Source: Cytophagales bacterium
GTDB lineage: Bacteria > Bacteroidota > Bacteroidia > Cytophagales > Cyclobacteriaceae
Reading direction: 5' to 3'
Length of the DNA: 13,587 nt
NCBI GenBank assembly: GCA_003504855.1
Contig: DNZD01000023.1
Location: forward strand, 1 to 13,587
The notes beneath the pieces are model-generated. The model was not told where the DNA came from, did no database searches, and saw nothing but the letters and a program-made list of their open reading frames with translations. Below, piece after piece: positions 1 through 7,925 of this stretch. The first letter of the stretch is position 1. The number at the start of each line of letters is the position of its first letter. The translations under genes were made by a program, and so were the position numbers.

Positions 1-477
1 TTGCCACAGCCATCCACCGAACAATTTCAAAATGAATTGTTCGAGGAGATCATGACCCTCAATCCCAACAGGCGTGTCTGGATTGAAGATGAATCAATTG
101 CCATTGGAAAGATCTTTTTACCCAAGGATTTCTGGAACCAGATGGCTTCCAGCCCGCTGGTGCAGATGGATGTGAACCGGGCAATTCGAGTGGAACGGTT
201 GGTACATGAGTATGGCCCTGCTGACCGCAATGAGTTCCTGGGTATCATGCGAAAAATTGTGAGGAAGCTCGGGGGTCAGAACCTCAAGATTGCCGAGGAG
301 CGGCTGGCTGCAGGTGATATGCATACTACGATTGATATTCTGCTTACCTATTACGACAAAGCATACCTGGGCAGCATTGAAAAAAGAAAAGACCGTATCA
401 GGTCGGTTGTTTCGTGGAACGGCACCGACCCATTGGCGTATGCCAAAGAACTGATCAGTTATGCCAATAATACCTAA
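1..477 (+). CDS. mnmH: tRNA 2-selenouridine synthase, C-terminal part (5' end outside window)
   Basis: This is the C-terminal portion (158 codons visible) of MnmH/SelU, which replaces the sulfur of 2-thiouridine at tRNA wobble position 34 with selenium from selenophosphate, through a geranylated intermediate. The visible part matches the region after the P-loop: a PQPSTEQFQNELF stretch at residues 2-14, RVWIEDES at 25-32 followed by IGKIFLP, then FWNQMASSPLVQMD and the RVERLVHEYG helix at 63-72. The N-terminal rhodanese domain with its catalytic cysteine, and the Walker A motif, must lie left of the window. The first codon, TTG, is probably internal rather than a start, because family members are about 340-370 residues long. 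selD follows after 15 bases, and the functional link to selD strongly supports the call. It could be read as a stand-alone short ORF only if no upstream coding sequence exists. Confidence 0.88.
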   Translation: MPQPSTEQFQNELFEEIMTLNPNRRVWIEDESIAIGKIFLPKDFWNQMASSPLVQMDVNRAIRVERLVHEYGPADRNEFLGIMRKIVRKLGGQNLKIAEERLAAGDMHTTIDILLTYYDKAYLGSIEKRKDRIRSVVSWNGTDPLAYAKELISYANNT

Positions 478-492
478 CGAATACATGCCATC

Positions 493-1533
493 ATGACCAT
501 GAGCAACGATATCAAACTCACCCAATATTCGCACGGCGCCGGATGCGGCTGCAAGATTTCACCAGCTGTCCTGGACTCAATCCTTCATTCCAATTTGCCC
601 AAACCCAACTACCCGCAATTGCTGGTGGGCAATGAATCAAAGGATGACGCCGCGGTTTTTGATCTCGGAGATGGGACATGCATCATCAGTACCACTGATT
701 TTTTTATGCCAATCGTTGATGATCCCGCCACCTTTGGAGCCATCGCATCAGTAAACGCCATCAGCGATGTCTATGCCATGGGTGGTGAACCGATTATGGC
801 AATTGCAATCCTTGGTTGGCCCATTAACCTGGTGCCGCCGGAAGTAGCCCAGGCTGTACTTGAAGGCAGTCGTCAAGTGTGTGCGCAGGCTGGCATACCC
901 TTGGCAGGCGGCCACAGCATTGATTGCCCGGAACCCGTGTTTGGCTTGGCGGTCACGGGAAAATTGCGAAAAGAACACCTCAAACAAAACAATACGGCCA
1001 AAGCCGGATCGGTATTGTATCTAACCAAACCCATTGGCATAGGCATTACCACAACTGCACAGAAGAAAGGTATTGTGGAGCCTGCACACCTGAAGCAAGC
1101 GGTGACGGCCATGCTCACCCTGAACAAAGCAGGAGCGGACATTGGCAAGCTGCCATTTGTCAACGCACTCACCGACGTGACTGGCTTTGGATTGTTGGGT
1201 CATTTGTGTGAAATGTGTGAGGGAAGCGGATTATCGGCCGAAATCAATTTTGATCAGGTGCCCCGCTTCGGGTTCCTGGAGCAATACATTCAACAGAAGT
1301 CAATGCCCGGAGGAACACAACGTAACTGGGACAGTTATGGAAAAAAAATAGGTCCGTTGACCGACACGCAACGCGTTATTCTCGCCGATCCTCAAACCAG
1401 CGGAGGTTTATTGATTTCAGTTGACCCCGCGCATACTGCCGAATTAGAGTCAGTTCTTCAGAAGCATGGAATTACCGCGAGGCCATTTGGCAAGTTGATC
1501 CCTGCCCGCGATGTGGTTGTAACGGTTAATTGA
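493..1533 (+). CDS. selD: Selenide, water dikinase (selenophosphate synthetase)
   Basis: SelD makes selenophosphate from selenide and ATP, the selenium donor for MnmH and, where present, for selenocysteine synthesis. The 346-residue protein is full length and closely resembles E. coli SelD. It has the N-terminal [13 protein letters not shown] motif with the catalytic Cys18 (Cys17 in E. coli) and Lys21, so it is a cysteine rather than a selenocysteine form. Metal-binding aspartates are seen in DDAAV (51-55), TTDFF (67-71) and NAISD (88-92). It also has AGGHSID (138-144), [10 protein letters not shown] (228-237) and DPQTSGGLL (299-307). A second in-frame ATG at 499 is an equally reasonable start and would shorten the protein by two residues. 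No clear Shine-Dalgarno sequence is visible. It is probably co-transcribed with mnmH. Its last 8 bases overlap the convergent reductase gene. Confidence 0.97.
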   Translation: MTMSNDIKLTQYSHGAGCGCKISPAVLDSILHSNLPKPNYPQLLVGNESKDDAAVFDLGDGTCIISTTDFFMPIVDDPATFGAIASVNAISDVYAMGGEPIMAIAILGWPINLVPPEVAQAVLEGSRQVCAQAGIPLAGGHSIDCPEPVFGLAVTGKLRKEHLKQNNTAKAGSVLYLTKPIGIGITTTAQKKGIVEPAHLKQAVTAMLTLNKAGADIGKLPFVNALTDVTGFGLLGHLCEMCEGSGLSAEINFDQVPRFGFLEQYIQQKSMPGGTQRNWDSYGKKIGPLTDTQRVILADPQTSGGLLISVDPAHTAELESVLQKHGITARPFGKLIPARDVVVTVN

Positions 1534-2590
1534 TATCTGTCCGGTTGGTCGTTGGAATTTCCAGAATCAGATTGGCGCCATAGGCCATAGCGGGCGTCTG
1601 GTATCCGGCTTTAAAATTCCCATTGAGTATTTTCTCCGCAATGAGCACAGCCGTCATGGCTGTTAAGGCATAACCACTGGGTGTCTCCAATCGGGCTTCA
1701 GTCGACTTACCAGATGCATCCGTGGCTTTGCCCCAAAGAAAAGATCGACCGGTCTCCAGTTTTTCGTCGCTAGGGCCAGCAGGCTTCTTATCAATTTGCT
1801 TCAGCATGATGTTTTTTACCCACCGCTGACGGAGCAGCCAGTTCAGATAGCGGCTGCGTTTGGCGTTGCTGATCATTTTGGCGGTTGCACCGGTGTACAC
1901 TTCGATGTTGGGAATTCCTGTGCTGCGCCAGGCGGTGGAGATATCACCCCATGGAATACACAAGGTCATAGACTTGAATGAGCCAAAGTCTACTTCCTTG
2001 ACCAGATCACCCAGTTCAATGCGGATGAGTTTTCCATCTTTTCGGATGAGCCCACCCTCACCAAGCCCTTCAGTCATACTCTTGGACGTGCCCCGGCTGA
2101 GTCCGCCTTTCGACATGGTGAATGCCAATTGCAGGTGCGTCGCTGTCGGCAATTTAGTTTTCAGGTGTAAGGCAAGACAATCGGAGGGAACCACATCAAA
2201 GCCGGTGCCCGGCATGATGGTGATGTTGAGTTTTTTGGCCTGGGCATCGAGGTTGGGAAGCGATTCAAACACGAGGTACTCTCCGGTGATGTCAGTATAA
2301 TGTGTGCCGGTGGCGAGACAGGCTTCGCTCATCGTCTTGGCTGTGTAGCGAAACGGACCACCACAATGGATCACCAATGCGGCTGGTTCAAGAAGCTTTT
2401 TTAAACCTTCAAGATCCTGACTATCTACCACCGTATATGGGTACCCCGATTGTGCCGATTGTGCCTTCAGTGCTTCAGCGTTTCTTCCGGCGAGCATGAC
2501 GGAAAGGTTCTTACGCCGACACTCGGTAACGATCAGTTTGCCGGTGTAGCCATAAGAGCCATAGACGACGATCAGAGAAGATGATTTCAC
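1526..2590 (-). CDS. Saccharopine dehydrogenase-like NAD(P)-binding reductase
   Basis: This is a 354-residue soluble protein of the saccharopine dehydrogenase/trans-acting enoyl reductase type. The N terminus is a Rossmann fold with the dinucleotide loop VYGSYGYTG at residues 9-17, the LAGRN segment at 33-37 typical of NADP binding, and CGGPF at 76-80 where the family usually has a GPF/GPY motif. HYTDITGE (97-104) and [15 protein letters not shown] (126-140) are also characteristic. The substrate cannot be told from sequence; true lysine-pathway saccharopine dehydrogenase is unlikely, and a role on lipids or other acyl substrates is only family-level inference. The start is GTG at 2590, 17 bases after the upstream gene on the same strand, so it is probably the last gene of the pyrH-led group. 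The stop overlaps the selD 3' end by 8 bases in convergent orientation. Confidence 0.85.
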   Translation of the reverse strand: MKSSSLIVVYGSYGYTGKLIVTECRRKNLSVMLAGRNAEALKAQSAQSGYPYTVVDSQDLEGLKKLLEPAALVIHCGGPFRYTAKTMSEACLATGTHYTDITGEYLVFESLPNLDAQAKKLNITIMPGTGFDVVPSDCLALHLKTKLPTATHLQLAFTMSKGGLSRGTSKSMTEGLGEGGLIRKDGKLIRIELGDLVKEVDFGSFKSMTLCIPWGDISTAWRSTGIPNIEVYTGATAKMISNAKRSRYLNWLLRQRWVKNIMLKQIDKKPAGPSDEKLETGRSFLWGKATDASGKSTEARLETPSGYALTAMTAVLIAEKILNGNFKAGYQTPAMAYGANLILEIPTTNRTDIN

Positions 2591-2607
2591 GGTGGAGTGG
2601 ATTAGAT

Positions 2608-2973
2608 CTATTTGATGCGTTCAACCTCGGTGACAAAGTACTTGGTTTCGCCCCGCCACGGAAATGCCGCGTAGCGCTTCTTGAAGTGCAGGTTTACACG
2701 CTCTCCACTCAGGGCAACTTCCTCGAGGGTCTTGATGATGGTGCTTTCATGACCTTCAACCGAGAAGTCAAATGATTCGGCGATGGGACTCGTACCCTTC
2801 AGGGCGCCAAACGTATCCAGGTTCAATTTGCCTTCATATGTCTTGAACAGAATCCCTTTTTCGCTGATGCGAAGAACCTTGCCGGCCATCACGCCGCTTT
2901 CGTACGTTCCCCAATACAGAAACGCGAATACGCCGAATATCAGCAGCACAATAATGAGCAGTATTTTTTTCAC
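2608..2973 (-). CDS. Small one-helix membrane-anchored protein of unknown function
   Basis: This is a 121-residue protein with a short N-terminal hydrophobic segment (KKILLIIVLLIFGVFAFLYW, residues 2-21) followed by a roughly 100-residue soluble, probably beta-rich domain. Recognisable stretches are YESGVMAGKVLRISEKGILFKT (around 24-45), KLNLDTFGAL (49-58) and an aromatic, basic tail, RYAAFPWRGETKYFV (100-114). From memory, such proteins are widespread in Bacteroidetes and often carry the wrong label 6-phosphogluconate dehydrogenase; nothing here resembles that enzyme, with no Rossmann fold and far too short a chain. The hydrophobic segment could be an anchor or an uncleaved signal, placing the domain in the periplasm. 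The start is GTG at 2973, chosen because it gives the MKKILL-type N terminus. It lies 35 bases after the Lgt-like gene and 17 before the reductase. Function is unknown. Confidence 0.8.
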   Translation of the reverse strand: MKKILLIIVLLIFGVFAFLYWGTYESGVMAGKVLRISEKGILFKTYEGKLNLDTFGALKGTSPIAESFDFSVEGHESTIIKTLEEVALSGERVNLHFKKRYAAFPWRGETKYFVTEVERIK

Positions 2974-3008
2974 GGAGAGACGGATTATGTTGGAAAATGC
3001 GGCCGCGT

Positions 3009-3785
3009 TTATTTATCGCGGCTAAGCAAGTTAGCATTTCTGCGGATACGATAGAAGTACACCGCAATCATTACAATGAGCGCTGCTATAAACTGCGAGG
3101 TTGAGACCAGTTGCTGAAAGATGAAGCCACGGTCAAGGTCGCCCCGGAACAACTCCAGTACAGCGCGCCCGATGGCATATACAATGACGTATAGGAGAAA
3201 CAGTTGTCCTGGAAATTGACGGCGGCCCCGCAACCACAACAGAACGAAGAACAAAAGAAAAATAAACCCTGCCTCAACAGCCTGGGTAGGGAACAGCGGC
3301 GTGTTGAGTGGCTCAGCCTGGCATACCGGATTGGTGAATACAACACCCCATGCAGCATCTACCGGAATACCGTAGCAACAGCCGGCCATGAAACACCCGA
3401 CGCGGCCAAACCCGTGTACGATACAGGTAGCTACAGCTACCAGATCCAGCATGGGCCATACTGGCAAGGCGTTTCTTTTCAAATACCATAGCAATACGGG
3501 TACGCAAAAAAGGAATGATCCATAGAATACAAATCCACTTCCGGAAAATAGTTGAGCAGGTGCCCGCAGGTATTCGGGATTTTCGAACAGGAGAAATGCT
3601 TTGCCCCCAACAAAGCCTGCCCCCAGCATCAGCAGCAACAGGTTATTAACATGGTCAACGGTTAATCCAAATTCTTTCTTGCCCTGCCGAACGGCATAGA
3701 GCGCCGCCAGCACGGCACCCATGCCGATGCACAGGCCATAGGCATACACAGTAAAACCACCCAGTTCGATTATAATCGGATGCAT
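3009..3785 (-). CDS. lgt: Prolipoprotein diacylglyceryl transferase family protein (atypical active site)
   Basis: This 258-residue, multi-helix inner-membrane protein belongs to the Lgt family, which transfers diacylglycerol from phosphatidylglycerol to the lipobox cysteine of lipoprotein precursors. The N terminus HPIIIELGGFTVYAYGL (2-18) is typical, as are HGFGRVG (124-130), STSQF (228-232) and the Y203/R207/E211 pattern matching E. coli Tyr235/Arg239/Glu243. However, canonical residues differ by eye: the HGG loop with His103 is YGS at 88-90, and GNFxNGE (Asn146, Glu151) is GCFMAGC at 130-136, giving a cysteine cluster C131, C136, C137. Arg143 is kept as R128. It begins 13 bases after frr on the same strand. 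It may be the cell's lipoprotein transferase in a variant form or a paralogue with another job; the symbol is given by family only. Confidence 0.82.
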   Translation of the reverse strand: MHPIIIELGGFTVYAYGLCIGMGAVLAALYAVRQGKKEFGLTVDHVNNLLLLMLGAGFVGGKAFLLFENPEYLRAPAQLFSGSGFVFYGSFLFCVPVLLWYLKRNALPVWPMLDLVAVATCIVHGFGRVGCFMAGCCYGIPVDAAWGVVFTNPVCQAEPLNTPLFPTQAVEAGFIFLLFFVLLWLRGRRQFPGQLFLLYVIVYAIGRAVLELFRGDLDRGFIFQQLVSTSQFIAALIVMIAVYFYRIRRNANLLSRDK

Positions 3786-3798
3786 CCGATTTGGTGAT

Positions 3799-4353
3799 CT
3801 ACACCGTCAGGATTTCGGCTTCCTTCTTCTTGAGCAAGGCTTCGATTTTGGCGATGAACTCGTCAGTCAGTTTTTGTACGCTTTCTTCTGCACCCTTGAG
3901 ATCATCTTCGGGTACGCCTTTGATTTTCTTCAGGCTTTCGTTGGTTTCTTTACGTACACCCCGGATGCTCACCTTACCAGCCTCCGCTTCCTGGTTACAC
4001 TGCTTCACCAGTTGTTTGCGGCGCTCTTCGGTAAGCATTGGAATATTGATAATTACCTGCTGGCCGTCGTTTTGTGGTGTTAATCCCAGGTTGGCTACCA
4101 TGATGGCTTTTTCAATTTCCTGAATCATGCTCTTTTCCCATGGCTTGATAAATAATGTGCGCGCATCGGGAGAGGTGATGGATGAGACCTGGTTCAGGGG
4201 GCTGGTGGCTCCATAATAGGCCACCATGATACCATCCAACATCGATGGGTTGGCCTTACCGGCCCGGATCTTGGTCAATTCATGCCCCACGTGTGTGATC
4301 ACCTTGGTCATTTGATCGCGGGCATCTTCCAGATAAAGATCAATTTCTTCCAT
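3799..4353 (-). CDS. frr: Ribosome recycling factor
   Basis: RRF works with EF-G to split the 70S ribosome after termination. The 184-residue length matches the usual 185. The helical-bundle sequence is well conserved: HELTKIRAGKANPSMLDGI (around 25-43, the Arg-rich first helix and hinge), YYGATSPLNQVSSI, DARTLFIKPWEKSMIQEIEKAI, then NLGLTPQNDGQQVIINIPMLTEERRK and a C-terminal coiled coil ending in KKKEAEIL. It sits 41 bases downstream of pyrH on the same strand, the classic pyrH-frr pairing, and 13 bases before the Lgt-like gene, which suggests one transcript. The ATG at 4353 opens the expected MEEIDLYLED N terminus. Confidence 0.98.
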   Translation of the reverse strand: MEEIDLYLEDARDQMTKVITHVGHELTKIRAGKANPSMLDGIMVAYYGATSPLNQVSSITSPDARTLFIKPWEKSMIQEIEKAIMVANLGLTPQNDGQQVIINIPMLTEERRKQLVKQCNQEAEAGKVSIRGVRKETNESLKKIKGVPEDDLKGAEESVQKLTDEFIAKIEALLKKKEAEILTV

Positions 4354-4394
4354 AACTCAATCGAATTAATTTGAAACAGTATTCGACAAAGACA

Positions 4395-5102
4395 TCAGCT
4401 AATCAATGTGCCAGCCTCTTCGCCGTTCACTACTTTGATGAGGTTGCCGGCGCGATTCATATCAAATACGATAATCGGTAATTTATTTTCCATGCACAGC
4501 GTAAAGGCCGTCATATCCATGATGTTGAGATTTTTCTGATAGGCCTCCTGAAACGTCAGAGAGGTATAGCGGGTGGCATTTGGATATTTTTCCGGATCCT
4601 GGGTATACACGCCATCCACGCGGGTGCCTTTCAATACCACGTTGGCCTGAATCTCAATGGCGCGAAGGCTGGCGGTAGAATCTGTGGTGAAATAAGGATT
4701 GCCAATTCCTGCCCCAAAAATTACAATTCGGCCCTTCTCCAGATGTCGGATGGCCCGGCGGCGGATAAATGGTTCGCAAACCTGCTCCATCTTGATACCC
4801 GACATCAACCGGGTATACAACCCGTGACGCTCCAGGGCACTTTGTAAGGCCATTGCGTTGATCACCGTGCCTAACATGCCCATATAGTCACCCTGCACCC
4901 GGTCTATGCCCAACGCCTCGGCCTGGCCTCCCCTGAAAATATTTCCACCCCCGATTACGATAGCCAATTCAACCCCAAGGTCCTTGATGGACTTGATTTC
5001 CCGGGAATACTGCTCCAGGACTTCGTGGTCAATGCTGTTGTTTTTCGACTTGCCCATCAGGGCCTCGCCACTCAGCTTGAGGAGAACGCGCTTGTATTTC
5101 AT
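4395..5102 (-). CDS. pyrH: Uridylate kinase (UMP kinase)
   Basis: PyrH phosphorylates UMP to UDP, an essential step of pyrimidine nucleotide synthesis, and is a cytoplasmic hexamer of the amino-acid-kinase fold. With the start at 5102 the protein is 235 residues, the normal size. Motifs: [14 protein letters not shown] (4-17), GGGNIFRG (51-58), GDYMGMLGT (71-79), [14 protein letters not shown] (129-142) and VDGVYTQDP (162-170). The frame stays open upstream to an ATG at 5147, which would add 15 residues, but homologues begin at the [14 protein letters not shown] position and a possible promoter element lies inside that extension, so the inner ATG is preferred. It heads a minus-strand group with frr, the Lgt-like gene, the small protein and the reductase, and is divergent from rocD. 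Confidence 0.96.
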   Translation of the reverse strand: MKYKRVLLKLSGEALMGKSKNNSIDHEVLEQYSREIKSIKDLGVELAIVIGGGNIFRGGQAEALGIDRVQGDYMGMLGTVINAMALQSALERHGLYTRLMSGIKMEQVCEPFIRRRAIRHLEKGRIVIFGAGIGNPYFTTDSTASLRAIEIQANVVLKGTRVDGVYTQDPEKYPNATRYTSLTFQEAYQKNLNIMDMTAFTLCMENKLPIIVFDMNRAGNLIKVVNGEEAGTLIS

Positions 5103-5122
5103 TTCCGGATGTTCGGTTTCCG

Positions 5123-5130
5123 CAAATATG
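5123..5130 (-). promoter_or_regulatory. Possible pyrH -7 promoter element
   Basis: On the minus strand this reads CATATTTG, five of six matches to the Bacteroidetes -7 consensus TAnnTTTG, about 20 bases upstream of the pyrH ATG at 5102. The region about 20 bases further upstream is T-rich (TTT then N20) rather than a clean TTG at -33. The match is weak and could be chance. It mainly supports the shorter PyrH start. Confidence 0.3.
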
Positions 5131-5199
5131 TTCAGGATTTTCCTCATTGAAAAGGACTTGCATCAGGGAGCTGGATTATCCCAAACGGTGAATCCTCTG

Positions 5200-5207
5200 T
5201 ATCTTTA
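5200..5207 (+). promoter_or_regulatory. Possible rocD -7 promoter element
   Basis: TATCTTTA matches the Bacteroidetes TAnnTTTG element except at the last base and ends 17 bases before the rocD ATG. This would leave a short leader, as is common in this phylum. The upstream TTA at 5176-5178, 21 bases away, is only a poor -33 match. The pyrH-rocD divergent gap is only 122 bases, so both promoters must lie here. Confidence 0.3.
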
Positions 5208-5224
5208 TTCATAAATCGATTTTT

Positions 5225-6469
5225 ATGGTAGAGACCATCACCTCCGCTCAGGATGCCATTGCTTTGGAAGACCAATTTGGCGCACACAATTATCACCCCC
5301 TGCCTGTTGTTTTGTCCAAAGGAGAGGGCGTTTTCCTCTGGGACGTGGAGGGAAAACGCTACTATGATTTTCTTTCTGCTTACAGCGCCGTAAATCAGGG
5401 CCATTGTCACCCCCGTATTGTTCGGGCCCTCGTGGCACAGGCCCGTGAATTGACCCTTACCTCCCGTGCATTTTATAACGACAAACTGGGCCGTGCCGAA
5501 AAATACATCTGCGAAACATTTGGCTACCAAAAGTCGCTCTTTATGAACTCGGGCGCTGAGGCCAATGAAACAGCCATCAAACTGGCGCGTAAGTGGGGCT
5601 ACGCGGAAAAGGGAATTCCTGAAAATCAGGCTGTGATTGTCGCCCTTCATCAGAATTTCCACGGCCGCACCACCACCATTATTTCTGCATCTTCGGATCC
5701 TTCAGCCAGAAATGGCTTCGGTCCGTTTATGCCCGGATTTGAAATCGTGGCCTATGACTCTGTTGATGCACTGGAAAAGGCATTGGCCAATCCCCATGTG
5801 TGCGGCTTGTGGATGGAACCCATTCAGGGAGAAGCTGGTGTTTATGTTCCCCATGATGGATACCTCAAAGCAGCTGAGAAACTCTGTCGTCAAAACAAGG
5901 TGTTGCTGATGATGGACGAGATACAAACGGGCATCGCTCGTACTGGCCGAATGTTGGCTTCCGATCATGAGGAGGTGCGTCCAGATATTCTTATCCTCGG
6001 AAAAGCTTTGAGCGGAGGTGTACTCCCTGTCTCTTGCGTGCTTGCCGATGATGAGATCATGTTACAAATCAAGCCGGGCGAGCACGGCTCAACTTTCGGC
6101 GGGAATCCCCTGGCAGCAGCCGTGGTGATAGAAGCGCTTTCGGTCGTAAAAGAAGAACACCTCTCTGACAAAGCCGCCCGCCTGGGAAAAATATTCCGGA
6201 ACCGCATGACCGCATTCCTGGGTGAGACAAAGTTGATCAAAGGAGTCCGTGGAAAAGGACTGCTCAATGCCATCCTGGTGAATGATACACCGCAAAGCGA
6301 GACGGCCTGGAATATTTGCATGGAGTTTTCCAGAAACGGACTCCTGGCCAAGCCCACCCATGGCAATATCATCCGGTTGGCCCCGCCATTGGTGATCACT
6401 GAAGATCAGATCCATGAATGCTGCGATATCATAGAGAAGAGCATCCTCGCGATTGAAAACCAGCAATAA
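5225..6469 (+). CDS. rocD: Ornithine aminotransferase (ornithine--oxo-acid transaminase)
   Basis: This PLP-dependent class III aminotransferase converts ornithine and 2-oxoglutarate to glutamate semialdehyde and glutamate, linking arginine/ornithine breakdown to proline and glutamate. The 414-residue protein has the ornithine aminotransferase N terminus GAHNYHPLPVVLSKGEGVFLWD (around 19-40), SAYSAVNQGHCHPRI (51-65), the phosphate-binding SGAEANE loop (109-115), the NFHGRT motif (144-149), MEPIQGEAGV (197-206), DEIQTGIARTG (231-241) with Asp231 for the PLP ring nitrogen, and GKALSGGVLPVS (259-270) with Lys260 as the Schiff-base lysine. GEHGSTFGGNPLA (285-297) completes the site. The residue pattern favours ornithine rather than acetylornithine or GABA aminotransferase. 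It stands alone, divergent from pyrH, with its stop one base from the stop of the convergent TolC-like gene. Confidence 0.95.
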   Translation: MVETITSAQDAIALEDQFGAHNYHPLPVVLSKGEGVFLWDVEGKRYYDFLSAYSAVNQGHCHPRIVRALVAQARELTLTSRAFYNDKLGRAEKYICETFGYQKSLFMNSGAEANETAIKLARKWGYAEKGIPENQAVIVALHQNFHGRTTTIISASSDPSARNGFGPFMPGFEIVAYDSVDALEKALANPHVCGLWMEPIQGEAGVYVPHDGYLKAAEKLCRQNKVLLMMDEIQTGIARTGRMLASDHEEVRPDILILGKALSGGVLPVSCVLADDEIMLQIKPGEHGSTFGGNPLAAAVVIEALSVVKEEHLSDKAARLGKIFRNRMTAFLGETKLIKGVRGKGLLNAILVNDTPQSETAWNICMEFSRNGLLAKPTHGNIIRLAPPLVITEDQIHECCDIIEKSILAIENQQ

Positions 6470-6470
6470 A

Positions 6471-7925
6471 TCAGGGTGCTGCTGAATAACTGAGGTTACT
6501 CACACCGGCTGCCCAGTACAACGTGGCACGGAGTTTCTGATATTCAGATTTCAGCTTGAGTAACTTGGATTGTGATACAATCAGTTTTTCCTGCTGCACA
6601 TTGATCTTAAAAACATCACTTTCGCCATTGTTGAGATTGAGCATCTCTGCTTCCAGGATACGCTCATAGTTTTTCACAACTTCTGATTGATAGCCGAGCA
6701 GGGCACGGGTATTCACCAATTGGTTGTGTACTTGTTGAATCTGATTAAGGATCTCTCTTTCGGTTTGTGATCGCTCGAGTTCAGTACTTCTGATTTTGAT
6801 CTGGGTCTGACCTAGCTTTGCCCTTTCCTTGCGGAGAAAGAGCGGAAATGAAAAATCAACACCGATTTTGTAGTTGGTGCCCAAAGAAAAAGCCTGCCAC
6901 TCACCGGATGGGCGAAGAGGTTGGTTCAGGAAATTGTAGGAGAGATCCATCCTCGGCTTCAGGTATTCCCGCGCCAACTTCCGCTCCACGTCAAGCTGTT
7001 GGAGTTTGATAGAGAGCTTTCGTAACTCAGGGTGATGCTCACGGGCCTGGTCGGCCAACTGTTGCATGGACTCAACACTCAGGAGATCTTCCGCGTCAAT
7101 CGACATCACAGGCATGGCTTTGGACGTGAGCGCAACCGGCCGCTCCTCACCATCCCACAGATAGTTCGAAACCCGAATCTCTGCATTTTGTAACTCAAGA
7201 AACCACTCTTGTCGTTCCACCAATCTTTGCTGTAAGGTTATGTGTGCTTGTACAGTGTCTATACCGGAAGCCTCCCCCAACTCAGCATCAAGTTTTACCC
7301 GGCGATAAATCTCCTGGGCAAGCCCAACACTACGCCGCAGAAATTGATAGTTATTAAATGCATAATACCATTGCCAGTATTCCTTGGCGGCCTCCAGGAG
7401 GATTTTGTTGATCAGCTTGGTTTGCTCAGCTTCCGTCAAGCGGGTGAATAGCTTGGCCTGTTGCAGGGCCGCACGGCGATCATCCGTAAACAACCCTCGC
7501 CCGAGGGGAAGTGACACACCGGTGAATACCTGGCGGTAATTGTCCGACTGCGGTACTGTATTTTCAGGATCAATGAATGCTCCGCTATTCTGATCGACAC
7601 CAATTTTTGGATCTACCGGAAACCAGGATGGCAACTGCAGGTATGCCGTCGATTTGTTATAGTACTCCTTATCATTAAATTCTTTGGCATTCCACTTCAC
7701 TTCAACCTTGGGATCAAAGGCACCGCGCGCTAACCTTACTTCCTGCCGGGCTGTTTCGCTCAACAAGCGGATTTGCTTCACGATAGGATGATATCGAAGA
7801 ATTTCTCCATAGAACTGATCCAGGCTCACCACGACTGAACTGTCGGAGGGAGACGATGCTGGCTGTGACCATATGGGACCAGCCAGGGTGCAGCACACTG
7901 CAGCGATGAAAAGTCTCAGGCTCAT
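6471..7925 (-). CDS. TolC-family outer-membrane efflux channel protein
   Basis: This 484-residue protein begins with a signal peptide (MSLRLFIAAVCCTLAGPIWSQ, cleavage probably near residue 20-22, no lipobox) and continues with two helical-hairpin halves of the outer membrane efflux protein fold. Features: HPIVKQIRLLSETARQEVRLARGAFDPKVE (46-75), VSLPLGRGLFTDDRRAAL (137-154), a long helix LINKILLEAAKEYWQWYY (171-188), and in the second half HHPELRKLSIKLQQLDVERKLAREYLKPRMDLSY (297-330) and VDFSFPLFLRKERAKL (356-371). It should form the trimeric channel for the ABC/HlyD pair upstream. The frame is open up to 8054, but ATG 7925 is chosen because it gives the signal peptide and an ATGA overlap with the hlyD-like stop. 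It is the last gene of the exporter operon and ends 1 base from the rocD stop. Confidence 0.92.
   Translation of the reverse strand: MSLRLFIAAVCCTLAGPIWSQPASSPSDSSVVVSLDQFYGEILRYHPIVKQIRLLSETARQEVRLARGAFDPKVEVKWNAKEFNDKEYYNKSTAYLQLPSWFPVDPKIGVDQNSGAFIDPENTVPQSDNYRQVFTGVSLPLGRGLFTDDRRAALQQAKLFTRLTEAEQTKLINKILLEAAKEYWQWYYAFNNYQFLRRSVGLAQEIYRRVKLDAELGEASGIDTVQAHITLQQRLVERQEWFLELQNAEIRVSNYLWDGEERPVALTSKAMPVMSIDAEDLLSVESMQQLADQAREHHPELRKLSIKLQQLDVERKLAREYLKPRMDLSYNFLNQPLRPSGEWQAFSLGTNYKIGVDFSFPLFLRKERAKLGQTQIKIRSTELERSQTEREILNQIQQVHNQLVNTRALLGYQSEVVKNYERILEAEMLNLNNGESDVFKINVQQEKLIVSQSKLLKLKSEYQKLRATLYWAAGVSNLSYSAAP

Noticed and set aside
4361..4386. Inverted repeat TCGAAT...ATTCGA between pyrH and frr
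   Set aside because: Six-base AT-rich arms with a 14-base spacer and no T-run; could easily be chance, and a terminator here would cut the pyrH-frr operon.
5144..5662. 172-codon open frame on the minus strand across the start of rocD
   Set aside because: It is antisense to a clearly conserved rocD, has no recognisable domain, and covers the divergent promoter region; it is a mirror of rocD codon bias.
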